DNA of 50,387 nt, from contig JAUCGD010000003.1 of NCBI GenBank assembly GCA_030377945.1, positions 1 through 50,387 of the forward strand, given 5' to 3'. The position numbers and the translations under genes are program-made. Below are positions 34,604 to 42,805 of the stretch, one piece after another. This DNA is from Desulfobacterales bacterium HSG17. Lineage in GTDB: Bacteria; Desulfobacterota; Desulfobacteria; Desulfobacterales; Desulfococcaceae. The notes below the pieces were generated by a model that worked only from the letters and a program-made list of their open reading frames with translations, ran no database searches and was not told where the DNA came from. Positions within the stretch are counted from its first letter, which is position 1. Each line of letters begins with the position of its first letter.

Positions 34604-34952
34604 TTTTAATATTTCCTCCTGATTAATCCATAAAATATACACGAGACAAAACAAAGCGTCAATACTAATAAAACATTTAATATCCGGCTTGTGTTTCGGG
34701 AACTTACATCTGGTTTATCGGTTTATATTAAAAAAAAATATCTTGAAAGTTTTTTAATGCTGTGTTAGGCGATACCCGGTTTTAGTGTACGCCCACTTTA
34801 TAAGGAATGGTATTCAATTTGCCTTTGTCAAAATCTTTAAGAGCAGCCTGTACCTATCTATTAAAGGATATAGTCTGGCTGTTTAAAGGATTTAGCCTGG
34901 AAAAATTGAATGTTTATTCCAAAATCAAACTTTGAAAGGAAGATGGAGAAAG
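34604..34952. promoter_or_regulatory. Divergent region upstream of the cytochrome/rnf genes
   Basis: The 349-base region carries a possible sigma-54 promoter for the plus strand, TGGTATTCAATTTGC at 34808-34822 (GG and GC ten bases apart). It also carries two direct repeats, TTAAAGGATATAGTCTGG (34861-34878) and TTAAAGGATTTAGCCTGG (34883-34900), 16 of 18 identical and 22 bases apart, about two helical turns. The repeats lie 53-92 bases before the cytochrome start and look like tandem binding sites, or elements of the leader if the upstream promoter is used. Confidence 0.4.
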
Positions 34953-35387
34953 ATGACTTCAGAGAAAGAATTAAAGCTGGCTTATGGCATAGCGGTTGTT
35001 TTGCTGGTCGTGGGTGTGTTAAGCTACACCGCCTTTTCAGCAAAGGTTCCTGATGAACCTTTGCGGCTGGTGTACAATGGAGCGGCAGGTAGCGTTCTGT
35101 TTGACCACAAGACCCATACTGCCGATTATGCACTTTCCTGCACAGCCTGCCATCACCACCCTGCTGAACCGGAAGAAGGTGCTGCAGTGGAATCTTGTTC
35201 AGCCTGTCACGACGAGTTTCCAAAAGACGGCTCACTCCCCCAGTCATGCCTGGCATGTCATGAGGAAGGTGATGTTGATCTTGAAACGACTCCGGGTAAA
35301 ACAGATGCATTTCATGGGCAATGTATTGGTTGTCATAAGGAAAGTGATGCCGGCCCTGTGGAATGTGCGGCATGCCATGTGATGTAA
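34953..35387 (+). CDS. Membrane-anchored pentahaem cytochrome c (Rnf-associated)
   Basis: Start at ATG 34953, after GGAG; a TTG 21 bases upstream is not needed. The 144-residue protein has an N-terminal hydrophobic segment (about 10-30) that exports and probably anchors it, then five C-x-x-C-H haem sites (C63, C82, C99, C124, C138). The D-H-K-T-H segment (H52, H55) can supply axial ligands. The pattern is of the cytochrome c3/c7 type. Multihaem cytochromes next to rnf are known in sulfate reducers and in Methanosarcina, where MmcA links Rnf to the respiratory chain. It lies 71 bases before rnfC, with a hairpin terminator between them, so it may be made in excess over Rnf. Confidence 0.88.
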   Translation: MTSEKELKLAYGIAVVLLVVGVLSYTAFSAKVPDEPLRLVYNGAAGSVLFDHKTHTADYALSCTACHHHPAEPEEGAAVESCSACHDEFPKDGSLPQSCLACHEEGDVDLETTPGKTDAFHGQCIGCHKESDAGPVECAACHVM

Positions 35388-35413
35388 GCCGGCAGTTTTC
35401 TACCGGCTTTTTG
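35386..35413 (+). terminator. Attenuator-type terminator between cytochrome and rnfC
   Basis: AAGCCGG (35386-35392, overlapping the TAA stop) pairs with CCGGCTT (35403-35409), followed by a short T run. Since the rnf genes continue in the same direction only 46 bases later, partial termination here would set the ratio of cytochrome to Rnf. Confidence 0.6.
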
Positions 35414-35458
35414 TGTCCCTTCACTTTTTAAATTGCGCTAAGAGAAAAAGGTTGGACT

Positions 35459-36754
35459 ATGATTAAAAGACCATTTTTTAGTTTAAAACAGCCTCGGTTT
35501 GAATATCAGGCGGTCTCAGGTGTACCGATGGAACCTGTTAAAATCGGTACTTCCAAACAGGTTAAACTGTTTTTGGAGAGACCATTTGACAGTAAAGCAC
35601 CGCTTTCAATCAAAATCGGGGACCCGGTCAATACCGGGCAGAAGATTTCTCCATATGAGGGTAAAGAAGAATATGTAATTTCTTCGGTTACAGGAACCAT
35701 TGACTCCATATCCTCATTTACAGGTGATTTTGGCATGTCTTACACAGCCATTACCATTAATACTGAAGCTGAAGATGTTTTTGACCAGGCTTTTGGAGAA
35801 AGTGTTAAAGAAAACGGAGTAGATGCAGGAAAGGAGTTTCTTGCCTATGTTCCGGGAAACCTTCCTTTAAATCTGTTTTTCAATTCTGACAGGCATATTG
35901 ACACTGTTGTCATTTGCGGAGTTGAAAAAGATTTGCTCATTACAACTAACCAGTATGTAATGAAATCCAATGTATCTAATATGAACAAAGGCATCAGTGT
36001 TCTTAAAAAGATGACCGGTGTTCATCAGGTCGTTATTGCTCTGCCACAAAGCCTTATGCAGGAAGCCGGAGCTATCGGCGGTGCATCAGGAGTGGAGCTC
36101 AGGGTTATTGATACCCAGTATCCTTACGCATCTCCCAAACTTATTATGAGAGATGTTATGGGACAGGTTGTTCCGGCAGGGAAAACCTGTGAAGAAGCAG
36201 GTATTGCTTTTATCAGTGCTGAAGCTGTTGCCAGCATTGGTAAAGCTTTTGCTGACAAAACAATTCCCATGACCAAAACCGTAACTGTTATAAAAAAAGA
36301 TTTGACCACTATAATGGTTGAAGCCAGGATAGGAACCCCCGTAGGATTAATATTAAAAGATCTGGGCATCAGCCTGTTTGATAAAGATCGAATTATATTA
36401 GGCGGGCCTATGACAGGTTCTGCAATTTATACTGAGGAATATCCTGTTAAACCTGACACTGACTCCATAATGATTCAGGACAGTGAAGATATTCCCCTGG
36501 TTTCGGATTATCCCTGCATAAACTGCGGTGAATGTGTCAGGATATGTCCTGCAAATGTGCCTGTGAGTATGCTGGTAAGATTCCTTGAAGCCAGACAATA
36601 TGAAGAGGCAGCTGATGAATATGATCTGCATTCCTGCATTGAATGCGGTCTGTGCAGTTTTGTCTGTTCATCAAAAATGCCTATTTTCCAGTATATTAAA
36701 CTGGCAAAATATGAACTTGAGCAGATTCGTATTCAAGAGGAGGCAGCCGAATGA
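35459..36754 (+). CDS. rnfC: Rnf complex subunit C
   Basis: The 431-residue peripheral subunit has a biotinyl-lipoyl-like N-terminal barrel (about 45-105), an SLBB region (about 265-330) and two [4Fe-4S] sites (C353, C356, C359, C363 and C393, C396, C399, C403). Usual RnfC proteins also carry an FMN/NADH site with G-L-G-G-A-G-F-P-T, N-G-A-E-C-E-P-Y and N-V-G-T motifs. Here the corresponding places read N-G-V-D-A-G-K-E-F-L-A-Y (about 119-130), C-G-V-E-K-D-L-L (153-160) and F-I-S-A-E-A (about 251-256). So the site looks lost, although the iron-sulphur part is intact. The stop overlaps rnfD by four bases. See the RnfB entry for a possible replacement. Confidence 0.9.
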   Translation: MIKRPFFSLKQPRFEYQAVSGVPMEPVKIGTSKQVKLFLERPFDSKAPLSIKIGDPVNTGQKISPYEGKEEYVISSVTGTIDSISSFTGDFGMSYTAITINTEAEDVFDQAFGESVKENGVDAGKEFLAYVPGNLPLNLFFNSDRHIDTVVICGVEKDLLITTNQYVMKSNVSNMNKGISVLKKMTGVHQVVIALPQSLMQEAGAIGGASGVELRVIDTQYPYASPKLIMRDVMGQVVPAGKTCEEAGIAFISAEAVASIGKAFADKTIPMTKTVTVIKKDLTTIMVEARIGTPVGLILKDLGISLFDKDRIILGGPMTGSAIYTEEYPVKPDTDSIMIQDSEDIPLVSDYPCINCGECVRICPANVPVSMLVRFLEARQYEEAADEYDLHSCIECGLCSFVCSSKMPIFQYIKLAKYELEQIRIQEEAAE

Positions 36755-37734
36755 TTAATCAAAAAAAGTTTGTCGTTTCACATGCTCCGTTCTGGCATGA
36801 CGGAAGCGGGGTGACAGAAAGAAGTTACCATATTATACTTGCCGCACTTCCGGCCATTCTGTTCGGTATATATACCTATGGTATTCCTGCCCTGGGTGTT
36901 GCTGCCCTGGCTGTTTCTTCTGCTATCCTGTGGGAACTTGCTTTTACCCGCGTATCCAAAACCCCTGATACAATAGGAGATGGCTCATCTGCTCTTATCG
37001 GTGTTATGGTAGCCATGCTCCTGCCCCCGGTTATGCCCTGGTGGGTTGTAATAGTTGCTACATTAATGGCTGTTGTTATCGGCAGGGAGATTTTCGGCGG
37101 TATTGGCGGCAACCCGTTTAACCCGGCAGTGATTGCCATTGCAATCCTTGGTGTTTCCTGGCCCCATTACCTTGACTTTAATGCTGCTGTTGTTAATTAT
37201 GATCTTGATTTTAATATGCTTTATCCCCTGGCTGCTGCAAAACATGCAGGTCTTCACAAAGATCTTTTTGATCTCAGGGAGCTTACAGCCTCATTTAGTG
37301 CCAAAGATCTGCTCATGGGAAAACAGGTTGGAGCACTTGGTTCAACCTTTGGTCTGGGAATTATTGCCGGTGGAATCTATCTGATATTTAGAGGATTTAT
37401 ACGCTGGGAAATCTCCGTTTCTTTTCTGGCAGGTGTTTTTATTACTGCAATGCTCTTTAATGCATCAGATCCAACAAAATATGCAGGTCCAGTTTTTCAC
37501 CTGCTCACAGGATACACTTTGCTTGGAGCATTTTTCCTGGCTACTGAAGATTCTTCTTCACCAGTCAATTGCACACCAATGTTTATCTACGGTGCTGTTG
37601 GCGGAATTATGACTGTTCTTATCAGGAATATCGGAGCATATGCTGATGGTGTGATTTATGCCATCCTGATTATCAATCTTATAAACCCGCTTTTGGATAA
37701 AATCAGACCCAAAGCATTAGGAAAGGTTGTGTAA
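36751..37734 (+). CDS. rnfD: Rnf complex subunit D
   Basis: The 327-residue integral membrane subunit has the usual set of hydrophobic helices and the N-P-F-N-P-A loop (121-126). RnfD normally carries covalent FMN on a threonine in a motif like A-T-D-P-V-(T/S)-S-P-V-T. Here the aligned stretch is A-T-E-D-S-S-S-P-V-N (264-273), with N273 at the flavinylated position and the next threonine two residues on (T275). Either the attachment site has shifted or this subunit is not flavinylated. It starts within the last codons of rnfC (ATGA overlap), as usual in rnf operons. Confidence 0.9.
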   Translation: MINQKKFVVSHAPFWHDGSGVTERSYHIILAALPAILFGIYTYGIPALGVAALAVSSAILWELAFTRVSKTPDTIGDGSSALIGVMVAMLLPPVMPWWVVIVATLMAVVIGREIFGGIGGNPFNPAVIAIAILGVSWPHYLDFNAAVVNYDLDFNMLYPLAAAKHAGLHKDLFDLRELTASFSAKDLLMGKQVGALGSTFGLGIIAGGIYLIFRGFIRWEISVSFLAGVFITAMLFNASDPTKYAGPVFHLLTGYTLLGAFFLATEDSSSPVNCTPMFIYGAVGGIMTVLIRNIGAYADGVIYAILIINLINPLLDKIRPKALGKVV

Positions 37735-37735
37735 T

Positions 37736-38329
37736 ATGGTTGATATGATAAAAATGGTTCTTGTCCTTACGGTCTTGAGTGCCTTTTCAGGCGGACTGCT
37801 GGCTGCTGTTCGGGATAATACCAAAGATAAAATTGAAAATCAGCAGTTGCAGTTTGTTAAAGGCCCTGCCATCAAATCTATTTTTGAGGGTGCATCCAAT
37901 GATCCTATTGCAGACCGTTTTAAAATAAAAGACGGGGAAACCGAAAGAAGTTTTTTTGTTGCAATACTGGATGGAAAGCCTAAAGCAGTAGCTTTTGAAA
38001 GCTATGGAAAAGGTTATGGCGGTGATGTCGGACTAATGGTTGCAGTTGATCTGGAAACCGACTCCATAATCGGGGTGGGAGTAACAACCCATGCTGAAAC
38101 TCCGGGCCTGGGTTCAAAAGCAAAAGATGACCCTGCTTTTTCCGCCCAGTTTAAAGGAATGTCCATCATGGAACCGGTTAAGGTTAATAAAGACGGCGGC
38201 AAGGTTAATGCCATCAGCGGGGCAACAATTACATCCCGCGCAGTAGCGGCAGCCGCATCTGATATTAGCGAAATTTATAAACGGCTGAAACCGAAACTGG
38301 AAGAAAACGCAAAGAATTTCGGTAAATAG
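37736..38329 (+). CDS. rnfG: Rnf complex subunit G (covalent flavoprotein)
   Basis: Start at ATG 37736, one base after the rnfD stop. The 197-residue protein has one N-terminal membrane helix (about 6-24) and a periplasmic FMN-binding domain. The S-G-A-T motif (161-164) with FMN-accepting T164 is intact, as are H-x-E-T-P-G-L-G (119-126). RnfG receives electrons in the chain that drives sodium or proton translocation. The intact motif shows the ApbE-dependent flavinylation route is used here even though the RnfD site is changed. Confidence 0.93.
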   Translation: MVDMIKMVLVLTVLSAFSGGLLAAVRDNTKDKIENQQLQFVKGPAIKSIFEGASNDPIADRFKIKDGETERSFFVAILDGKPKAVAFESYGKGYGGDVGLMVAVDLETDSIIGVGVTTHAETPGLGSKAKDDPAFSAQFKGMSIMEPVKVNKDGGKVNAISGATITSRAVAAAASDISEIYKRLKPKLEENAKNFGK

Positions 38330-38339
38330 GGAGATAAAG

Positions 38340-38933
38340 ATGGCTAAGTCAATTGTACAAGAGTTTACAAAAGGTCTGTGGAATGAAATTCCTCCGTTTC
38401 GGCTTGTGCTCGGCCTGTGCCCTACTCTGGCAGTCACTAAGTCAGTTGAAAACGGCATAGGAATGGGACTTGCAACCACGTTTGTCCTGCTCTGTTCCAA
38501 TATCCTGGTATCCATGCTCAGGAATATTATTCCTCCAAAAGTCAGGATTGCCTGTTTTATTATCGTAATTGCAACATTTGTAACAGTAGTTGAGCTGCTC
38601 ATGCAGGCATTTACTTATCCCCTGTTTCTCAAACTGGGAATATTCATCCCCCTGATTGTTGTTAATTGTGTAGTGCTGGGCCGTTCCGAGGCTTTTGCAT
38701 CCAAAAACCCGGTACTTCCTTCAACAGCAGACGGTTTGGGAATAGGAATCGGTTTTACCCTTTCCCTGGGAGCTTTGGGCGCAGTCCGCGAACTCCTGGG
38801 AAACGGAACGGTTTTGGGTATAGATATATTCGGCCCGTCATTTGAGCCTTTTGGATTCATGGTAGAAGCTCCGGGTGCATTTCTCTGCCTCGGTCTTATG
38901 CTGTGCTGCATGAACCTTATAGGAAATAAATAG
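38340..38933 (+). CDS. rnfE: Rnf complex subunit E
   Basis: The 197-residue integral membrane subunit begins with the typical L-W-x-E-(I/N)-P-x-F-R-L-V-L-G-L-C-P-T-L-A-V-T and has the paired cysteine in the first helix (C27) and the second one in V-N-C-V-V-L-G-R (about 116-123). These half-motifs are known to hold an iron-sulphur cluster shared with RnfA inside the membrane. Six helices are visible. GGAG precedes the ATG and the gap to rnfA is eight bases. Confidence 0.93.
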   Translation: MAKSIVQEFTKGLWNEIPPFRLVLGLCPTLAVTKSVENGIGMGLATTFVLLCSNILVSMLRNIIPPKVRIACFIIVIATFVTVVELLMQAFTYPLFLKLGIFIPLIVVNCVVLGRSEAFASKNPVLPSTADGLGIGIGFTLSLGALGAVRELLGNGTVLGIDIFGPSFEPFGFMVEAPGAFLCLGLMLCCMNLIGNK

Positions 38934-38941
38934 GAGGAAAT

Positions 38942-39517
38942 ATGGGCGATTATATAGTCCTTGCCATAAGCTGCATACTTGTTAACAACATTCTGCTTGC
39001 TCAATACCTTGGCCAATGTCCATTTATGGGAACATCCAAAAAAATGGAAACAGCCGTTGGTATGGGTATGGCAGTTATCTTTGTTCTGGTAATGGCCGGA
39101 ATGATAACATGGGTTGCAAATGTTTTTATCCTGGTAAAATTCGGCCTTGAATACCTCAGAACCATAGCTTTTATCCTGGTTATTGCATCCCTGGTACAGT
39201 TTGTTGAGATGTTTTTGAAAAAGAGTATCCCGGCCCTGTACGCAGGACTGGGTATTTTTCTGCCCCTGATAACAACCAATTGTGCTGTTATGGGTGTATG
39301 TCTTATCAATATAAATGAAGAATACAGCTTTATGCAGGCCCTGGCAGCATCTTTCAGCTATGCCTGCGGTTTTGCACTGGCCCTGATTCTTTTTGCAGGT
39401 CTGCGTGAACGTATTCTCCTTGGCAGAGTTCCAAAACCCCTTCAGGATACTTCCATTGCACTGATAACAGCCGGAATGATTTCTCTGACCTTCTTTGCTT
39501 TCAAGGGAATGGTTTAA
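38942..39517 (+). CDS. rnfA: Rnf complex subunit A
   Basis: The 191-residue integral membrane subunit is homologous to RnfE with inverted topology. It has N-N-I-L-L-A-Q-Y-L-G-Q-C-P-F-M-G (about 18-33) and the T-N-C-A-V-M-G motif (about 113-119), the cysteines of which form the intramembrane [2Fe-2S] site with RnfE. All features and the length are normal. A good AGGAGG site precedes it. An unusual 120-base gap with repeats follows before rnfB. Confidence 0.93.
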   Translation: MGDYIVLAISCILVNNILLAQYLGQCPFMGTSKKMETAVGMGMAVIFVLVMAGMITWVANVFILVKFGLEYLRTIAFILVIASLVQFVEMFLKKSIPALYAGLGIFLPLITTNCAVMGVCLININEEYSFMQALAASFSYACGFALALILFAGLRERILLGRVPKPLQDTSIALITAGMISLTFFAFKGMV

Positions 39518-39637
39518 TCAGTTAACAGTTTACAGTGAACAGTGAACAAAAAATCATAGCAGATAACTGTCTGACAAATGGATTTTTGTTCACTGATTAC
39601 TGATAACTGTTCACTGATAACTGAAAAGGAGTTTATC
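39518..39637. repeat. Repeat-rich spacer between rnfA and rnfB
   Basis: The spacer is built from GTTCACTG/CAGTGAAC and AGTTAACAG-like words. A near-perfect inverted pair (AGTGAACAAAAAATC at about 39541 against GATTTTTGTTCACT at about 39582) would fold into a hairpin. Upstream codons in the rnfB frame are only translation of this repeat, which supports the later GTG start. Similar CAGTGAAC repeats are dispersed intergenic elements. Confidence 0.55.
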
Positions 39638-41743
39638 GTGATAGAAGCCATACTGATTATGTTAAGCGTAGGGGCAGTATGCGGCAGTGTTCTGAGTATT
39701 GCCTCTAAAGTTTTTTATGTATATGAAGATCCCAGGATAGCGGAAATTGAAGGCCGTCTGGCAGGCGCAAACTGCGGCGGATGCGGATTTGCAGGCTGTG
39801 CTGCTGCTGCCGTAGCTGTTGTAGAAGGAAAAGCACCTCCCACTGTATGTGTTATTTCCGATCCTGAAGGAGTTGCACTTGTTGCTGAAGTTATGGGGAT
39901 GGATCCCGGTTCAGCAGAGCCTCTCCGTTCGTTAAACACCTGTGACGGCGGTGTTCGGGCTGCTGACAAATATTATTATTCAGGAGTTCAAACATGTTCA
40001 GCCCTTTCAGCTCTTTACGGCGGCAAAAGGGATTGCAAAGTCGGATGCCTGGGAATGGGAGATTGTATCCGTTCCTGTAATTTCGGAGCCATTGTCATGG
40101 GCCCGGATGCATATCCTGTTGTAGATGAAGCTAAATGCGTGGGCTGCGGAGCATGTGAAAAAGCATGTCCCAAGAGTATTATGACAGTACGCACCTTGTC
40201 CCAGCGTCTGCTCCATATCAATGAAACCGAAGATGCCCTGGCTCCATGCCAGCAGACATGTCCGGCTGAAATTGATATTCCAACTTATATAGAACAAATA
40301 AGAAACGGTGATTATGAAGGAGCTGTAAGTACCATAAGGGAAAGAAACCCCCTGCTCCTGTCATGCGGCCGTGTATGCCCCCATCCCTGTGAAGATTACT
40401 GCCGCAGGGGTATTGAGGATGATGAGCCTGTTTCAATTAACCAGTTAAAACGCTTTGCAGCGGATTTTGAGCTGAATTCAGGCAAACGCTTCCCCATAAC
40501 ATGCGCTCCTGAAACAGGAAGAAAGATTGCAGTTATTGGCGGCGGGCCTGCCGGTTTAAGCTGTGCATTTTTCCTGAGAAGGATCGGCCATGATGTAACT
40601 ATCTTTGAAGCCATGCCCAAACTCGGTGGAATGATCCGTTACGGAATTCCTGAATACAGACTTCCTAAAAAGACCCTTGACTGGGAAATTCAGGGAATTC
40701 TGGACCTTGGCATTGAAGCAAAAACAGGTGTCAGGTTTGGTAAAGACTTTGACATGAAATCCCTGGAAAATGATGGATATGAAGCAATATTCATGGGCAT
40801 AGGAGCCTGGAGCGACTACTCCCTGGGAATTCCTGGAGAGGATATGAAAGGCTGCTTTACCGGCATTAACTTCCTGTCCCGCTTTGCAGGAGGTGAAGAT
40901 ATACCAATAGGTAAAAAAGCCATAGTAGTCGGCGGCGGAAACACAGCCATTGACTGCGTTCGTACCCTGATTAGAAAGGGCGCAGAAGTGACCCTGCTGT
41001 ACAGACGTACACGCAAGGAAATGCCTGCCAATGCTGTTGAAATTGTTGCAGCAGAGCATGAAGGCGTAAATTACAGCTTCCTTGCTGCACCAACAAAGGT
41101 TGTTGGCGATGAAAACGGCTGCACCCATCTTGAATTCCTGAAAATGGAACTGGGTGAACCTGATGCCAGCGGCAGAAGAAGACCTGTTCCGGTTGAAGGC
41201 TCTGAAACCCTTGTTGAAGGTGATATGATTATCAGTGCAATCGGCCAGCGTCCTGATGTATTCTTCAAAGACAAAGATCATGAACTTTCCGATCTGGCAA
41301 TTACCAGATGGAATACTATTGATAATGATCCTGTCACCCTTCAGTCCATATCCACTCCCAAAATTTTTACAGGAGGAGATTCTGCAACAGGTGCAGATCT
41401 TGTGGTTTCAGCCATCGGAGGCGGAAGAAGGGCAGCCCGGTCTATCCATGAATATCTCATGAATGAAGAACCGGAAATGGAAATGGTAAAAGCCCCTGAA
41501 AAGGTTCTGTTCCAGACCCATATCCCGGAATCTTTGTTTGAGTCGGTTGACGGCATAGTAAAATCAGAGAGAGCAACCATGCCCGAACTTCCAGTTGATT
41601 CAAGGATAAAGACCTTTGAAGAGGTTGACCTGGTAATATCCGAAGAAACAGCAATGAAAGAATCAAGCAGATGCCTGGGTTGTTGCAGGGTTTGTTATAA
41701 TCCTGATGTTAAACCTGGAGTTGTTAACAAGGTCGCTGCGTAA
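39638..41743 (+). CDS. rnfB: Rnf subunit B fused to a GltD/NfnB-like FAD-NAD(P) oxidoreductase
   Basis: I choose GTG 39638, with AAAAGGAG seven bases upstream, giving 701 residues; normal RnfB is 200-330. Residues 2-24 are the membrane anchor. The four-Cys cluster site is C46, C49, C54, C71. Two ferredoxin-type sites follow (about 125-185, including C-V-G-C-G-A-C-E-K-A-C-P). From about 200 on the protein is a GltD-type unit: a Cys-rich N-terminal part (C-Q-Q-T-C-P and C-G-R-V-C-P-H-P-C), an FAD loop G-G-G-P-A-G-L (about 299-305), an NAD(P) loop G-G-G-N-T-A-I-D (about 430) with R-R-T-R-K-E-M-P, and a second FAD stretch G-G-D-S-A-T-G-A. A C-x-x-C-C-x-x-C tail ends it. The fusion should let ferredoxin clusters in RnfB exchange electrons with NAD(P)H directly, matching the site lost from RnfC. 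Last gene of the operon. Confidence 0.9.
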   Translation: MIEAILIMLSVGAVCGSVLSIASKVFYVYEDPRIAEIEGRLAGANCGGCGFAGCAAAAVAVVEGKAPPTVCVISDPEGVALVAEVMGMDPGSAEPLRSLNTCDGGVRAADKYYYSGVQTCSALSALYGGKRDCKVGCLGMGDCIRSCNFGAIVMGPDAYPVVDEAKCVGCGACEKACPKSIMTVRTLSQRLLHINETEDALAPCQQTCPAEIDIPTYIEQIRNGDYEGAVSTIRERNPLLLSCGRVCPHPCEDYCRRGIEDDEPVSINQLKRFAADFELNSGKRFPITCAPETGRKIAVIGGGPAGLSCAFFLRRIGHDVTIFEAMPKLGGMIRYGIPEYRLPKKTLDWEIQGILDLGIEAKTGVRFGKDFDMKSLENDGYEAIFMGIGAWSDYSLGIPGEDMKGCFTGINFLSRFAGGEDIPIGKKAIVVGGGNTAIDCVRTLIRKGAEVTLLYRRTRKEMPANAVEIVAAEHEGVNYSFLAAPTKVVGDENGCTHLEFLKMELGEPDASGRRRPVPVEGSETLVEGDMIISAIGQRPDVFFKDKDHELSDLAITRWNTIDNDPVTLQSISTPKIFTGGDSATGADLVVSAIGGGRRAARSIHEYLMNEEPEMEMVKAPEKVLFQTHIPESLFESVDGIVKSERATMPELPVDSRIKTFEEVDLVISEETAMKESSRCLGCCRVCYNPDVKPGVVNKVAA

Positions 41744-41758
41744 ATATACAATAAGTAG

Positions 41759-41788
41759 GGTGTGTTAGGCCATAGGCCGTAACGCACC
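41759..41788. repeat. Short palindromic intergenic repeat
   Basis: GGTGTGTTAGGCC (41759-41771) and GGCCGTAACGCACC (41775-41788) form an imperfect inverted repeat around ATA. The word resembles the common dispersed GGTGCGTTA...TAACGCACC element. It lies between the rnfB stop and the terminator. Confidence 0.5.
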
Positions 41789-41803
41789 ATTAGTTAAAAA
41801 CAG

Positions 41804-41836
41804 AAAGCCGTAATCCTTTTGGATTGCGGCTTTTTT
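41804..41836 (+). terminator. Rho-independent terminator of the rnf operon
   Basis: AAAGCCGTAATCC (41804-41816) pairs over 13 positions, with one wobble, with GGATTGCGGCTTT (41821-41833) around TTTT and runs into a T tract. It stands 60 bases after the rnfB stop. Confidence 0.85.
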
Positions 41837-41837
41837 G

Positions 41838-41914
41838 TGAACCATGATTAAATGATTTCTATGATTTACTATGAATATTCATGATAATCACATTAATCAT
41901 TTATTCATGGTTCA
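41838..41914. repeat. Long inverted repeat
   Basis: Arms of 20 bases at 41838-41857 (TGAACCATGATTAAATGATT) and 41895-41914 match at 19 positions, with an AT-rich loop of 37 bases. It belongs to the repeat-rich stretch after the rnf operon and is of the dispersed-element type; no gene is involved. Confidence 0.55.
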
Positions 41915-41994
41915 AATTCATGAAGCAATTCTAATATTTTTCTTCTTTCAGCTTTTGTCATTCTTTTTAGGGATTTCCCCAAAATTAATATACC

Positions 41995-42772
41995 CGATAT
42001 TCTAATCCTGCTCGTAATCGTAATCGGGAAGGATTACGAGCAAGATTACGAGCAAGATTACGAGCAAGATTACGAAGCGGGCGGGTAGATTATTTTCACG
42101 GAAATCCCTTATAACTTCAACATCTGTGATTTTTTTTATAACCTCATCATCCAGAACACTTTTCAAAACTTCATACTTTTCATCCGGTGGCAGAACAGGG
42201 AAATAATTCCTTACATAGTATCTGCTGAATTTCTAATTTAATATATTTTCAGGCATTTAAGCATGGTCAGATATGTGTTCCCGTAATGCTCTCAGGAAGC
42301 ATCCTTGTTAATAGAGAATCAGAAATTTATATTTTGACAAGCATAATCTCAAAACATCCTATATTCCTGATAAAATTGCATAATAGAAATTCAGCAGATA
42401 CTACATAGTCTCTCATATAATCTGTCATAGTGTATGGCATGGTAATAATTCCTTCTAAATTATATTTTTTAAACAATTCGTTCATTATAGAACTGACCGG
42501 AGTATGCCATTGGTATTCAGATGCTCCTAATGCAATTAGTTCCGGTGTTGCACTGAAAAGCTGCCATATGGCATTCTTTTTTTCTTTTGAAATTCGGCTG
42601 AGAACAATAATTCTTATTTTGCGGGTATCCCAGGGACATTTAATGTCATAAATTCCGGGTTTAACATATTCGGCTTCTACATTTTTCATCAGACCGGCCG
42701 GATACCTTGTACTGACAGCATATAATTGAAAATCTTTTTCAGGCAGCAGATTCTTTAAAGAAGGACTTCAAA
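41995..42772 (-). pseudogene. Broken gene, unknown family, with 12-bp tandem repeat expansion
   Basis: On the minus strand an open frame from about 42772 to 42327 has its only ATG at 42689. It encodes a segment with Y-D-I-K-C-P-W-D-T-R-K-I-R-I-I-V-L-S-R-I, while codons upstream of that ATG (N-L-L-P-E-K-D-F-Q-L-Y-A-V-S) continue sensibly back to a stop. A second piece in another frame (about 42232-41995) reads Y-Y-V-R-N-Y-F-P-V-L-P-P-D-E-K-Y-E-V-L and ends in repeats encoding V-I-L-L. Together they look like two parts of one gene broken by stops and a frameshift. It may be of the Rpn/PD-(D/E)XK-type, but this is only an impression. Confidence 0.4.
42032..42075. repeat. 12-bp tandem repeat GATTACGAGCAA
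   Basis: Three perfect copies start at 42032, 42044 and 42056, followed by a partial copy to 42075. The reverse complement (CTCGTAATC) occurs just upstream at about 42011-42019, so the stretch can also fold. A unit of 12 keeps the reading frame of the broken gene. Confidence 0.8.
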
Positions 42773-42805
42773 AGTTTTTAATTTCTATAATTTTAAGATT
42801 TAGGT

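Noticed and set aside
34861..35424. Minus-strand open frame across the cytochrome
   Set aside because: The plus-strand frame has five haem motifs; the antisense frame has His/Pro-rich composition from them.
38114..38602. Minus-strand open frame across rnfG and rnfE
   Set aside because: Antisense to two well-conserved genes; no ribosome site.
39578..39637. Longer start for RnfB
   Set aside because: The extra residues are translated CAGTGAAC-type repeats; the GTG at 39638 has a strong ribosome site and puts the membrane anchor at the N-terminus.
40556..41281. Long minus-strand open frame inside rnfB
   Set aside because: It is antisense to the GltD-like domain, which has clear motifs in the plus frame.
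42032..42075. Possible CRISPR array
   Set aside because: The 12-bp units are directly adjacent, without spacers.
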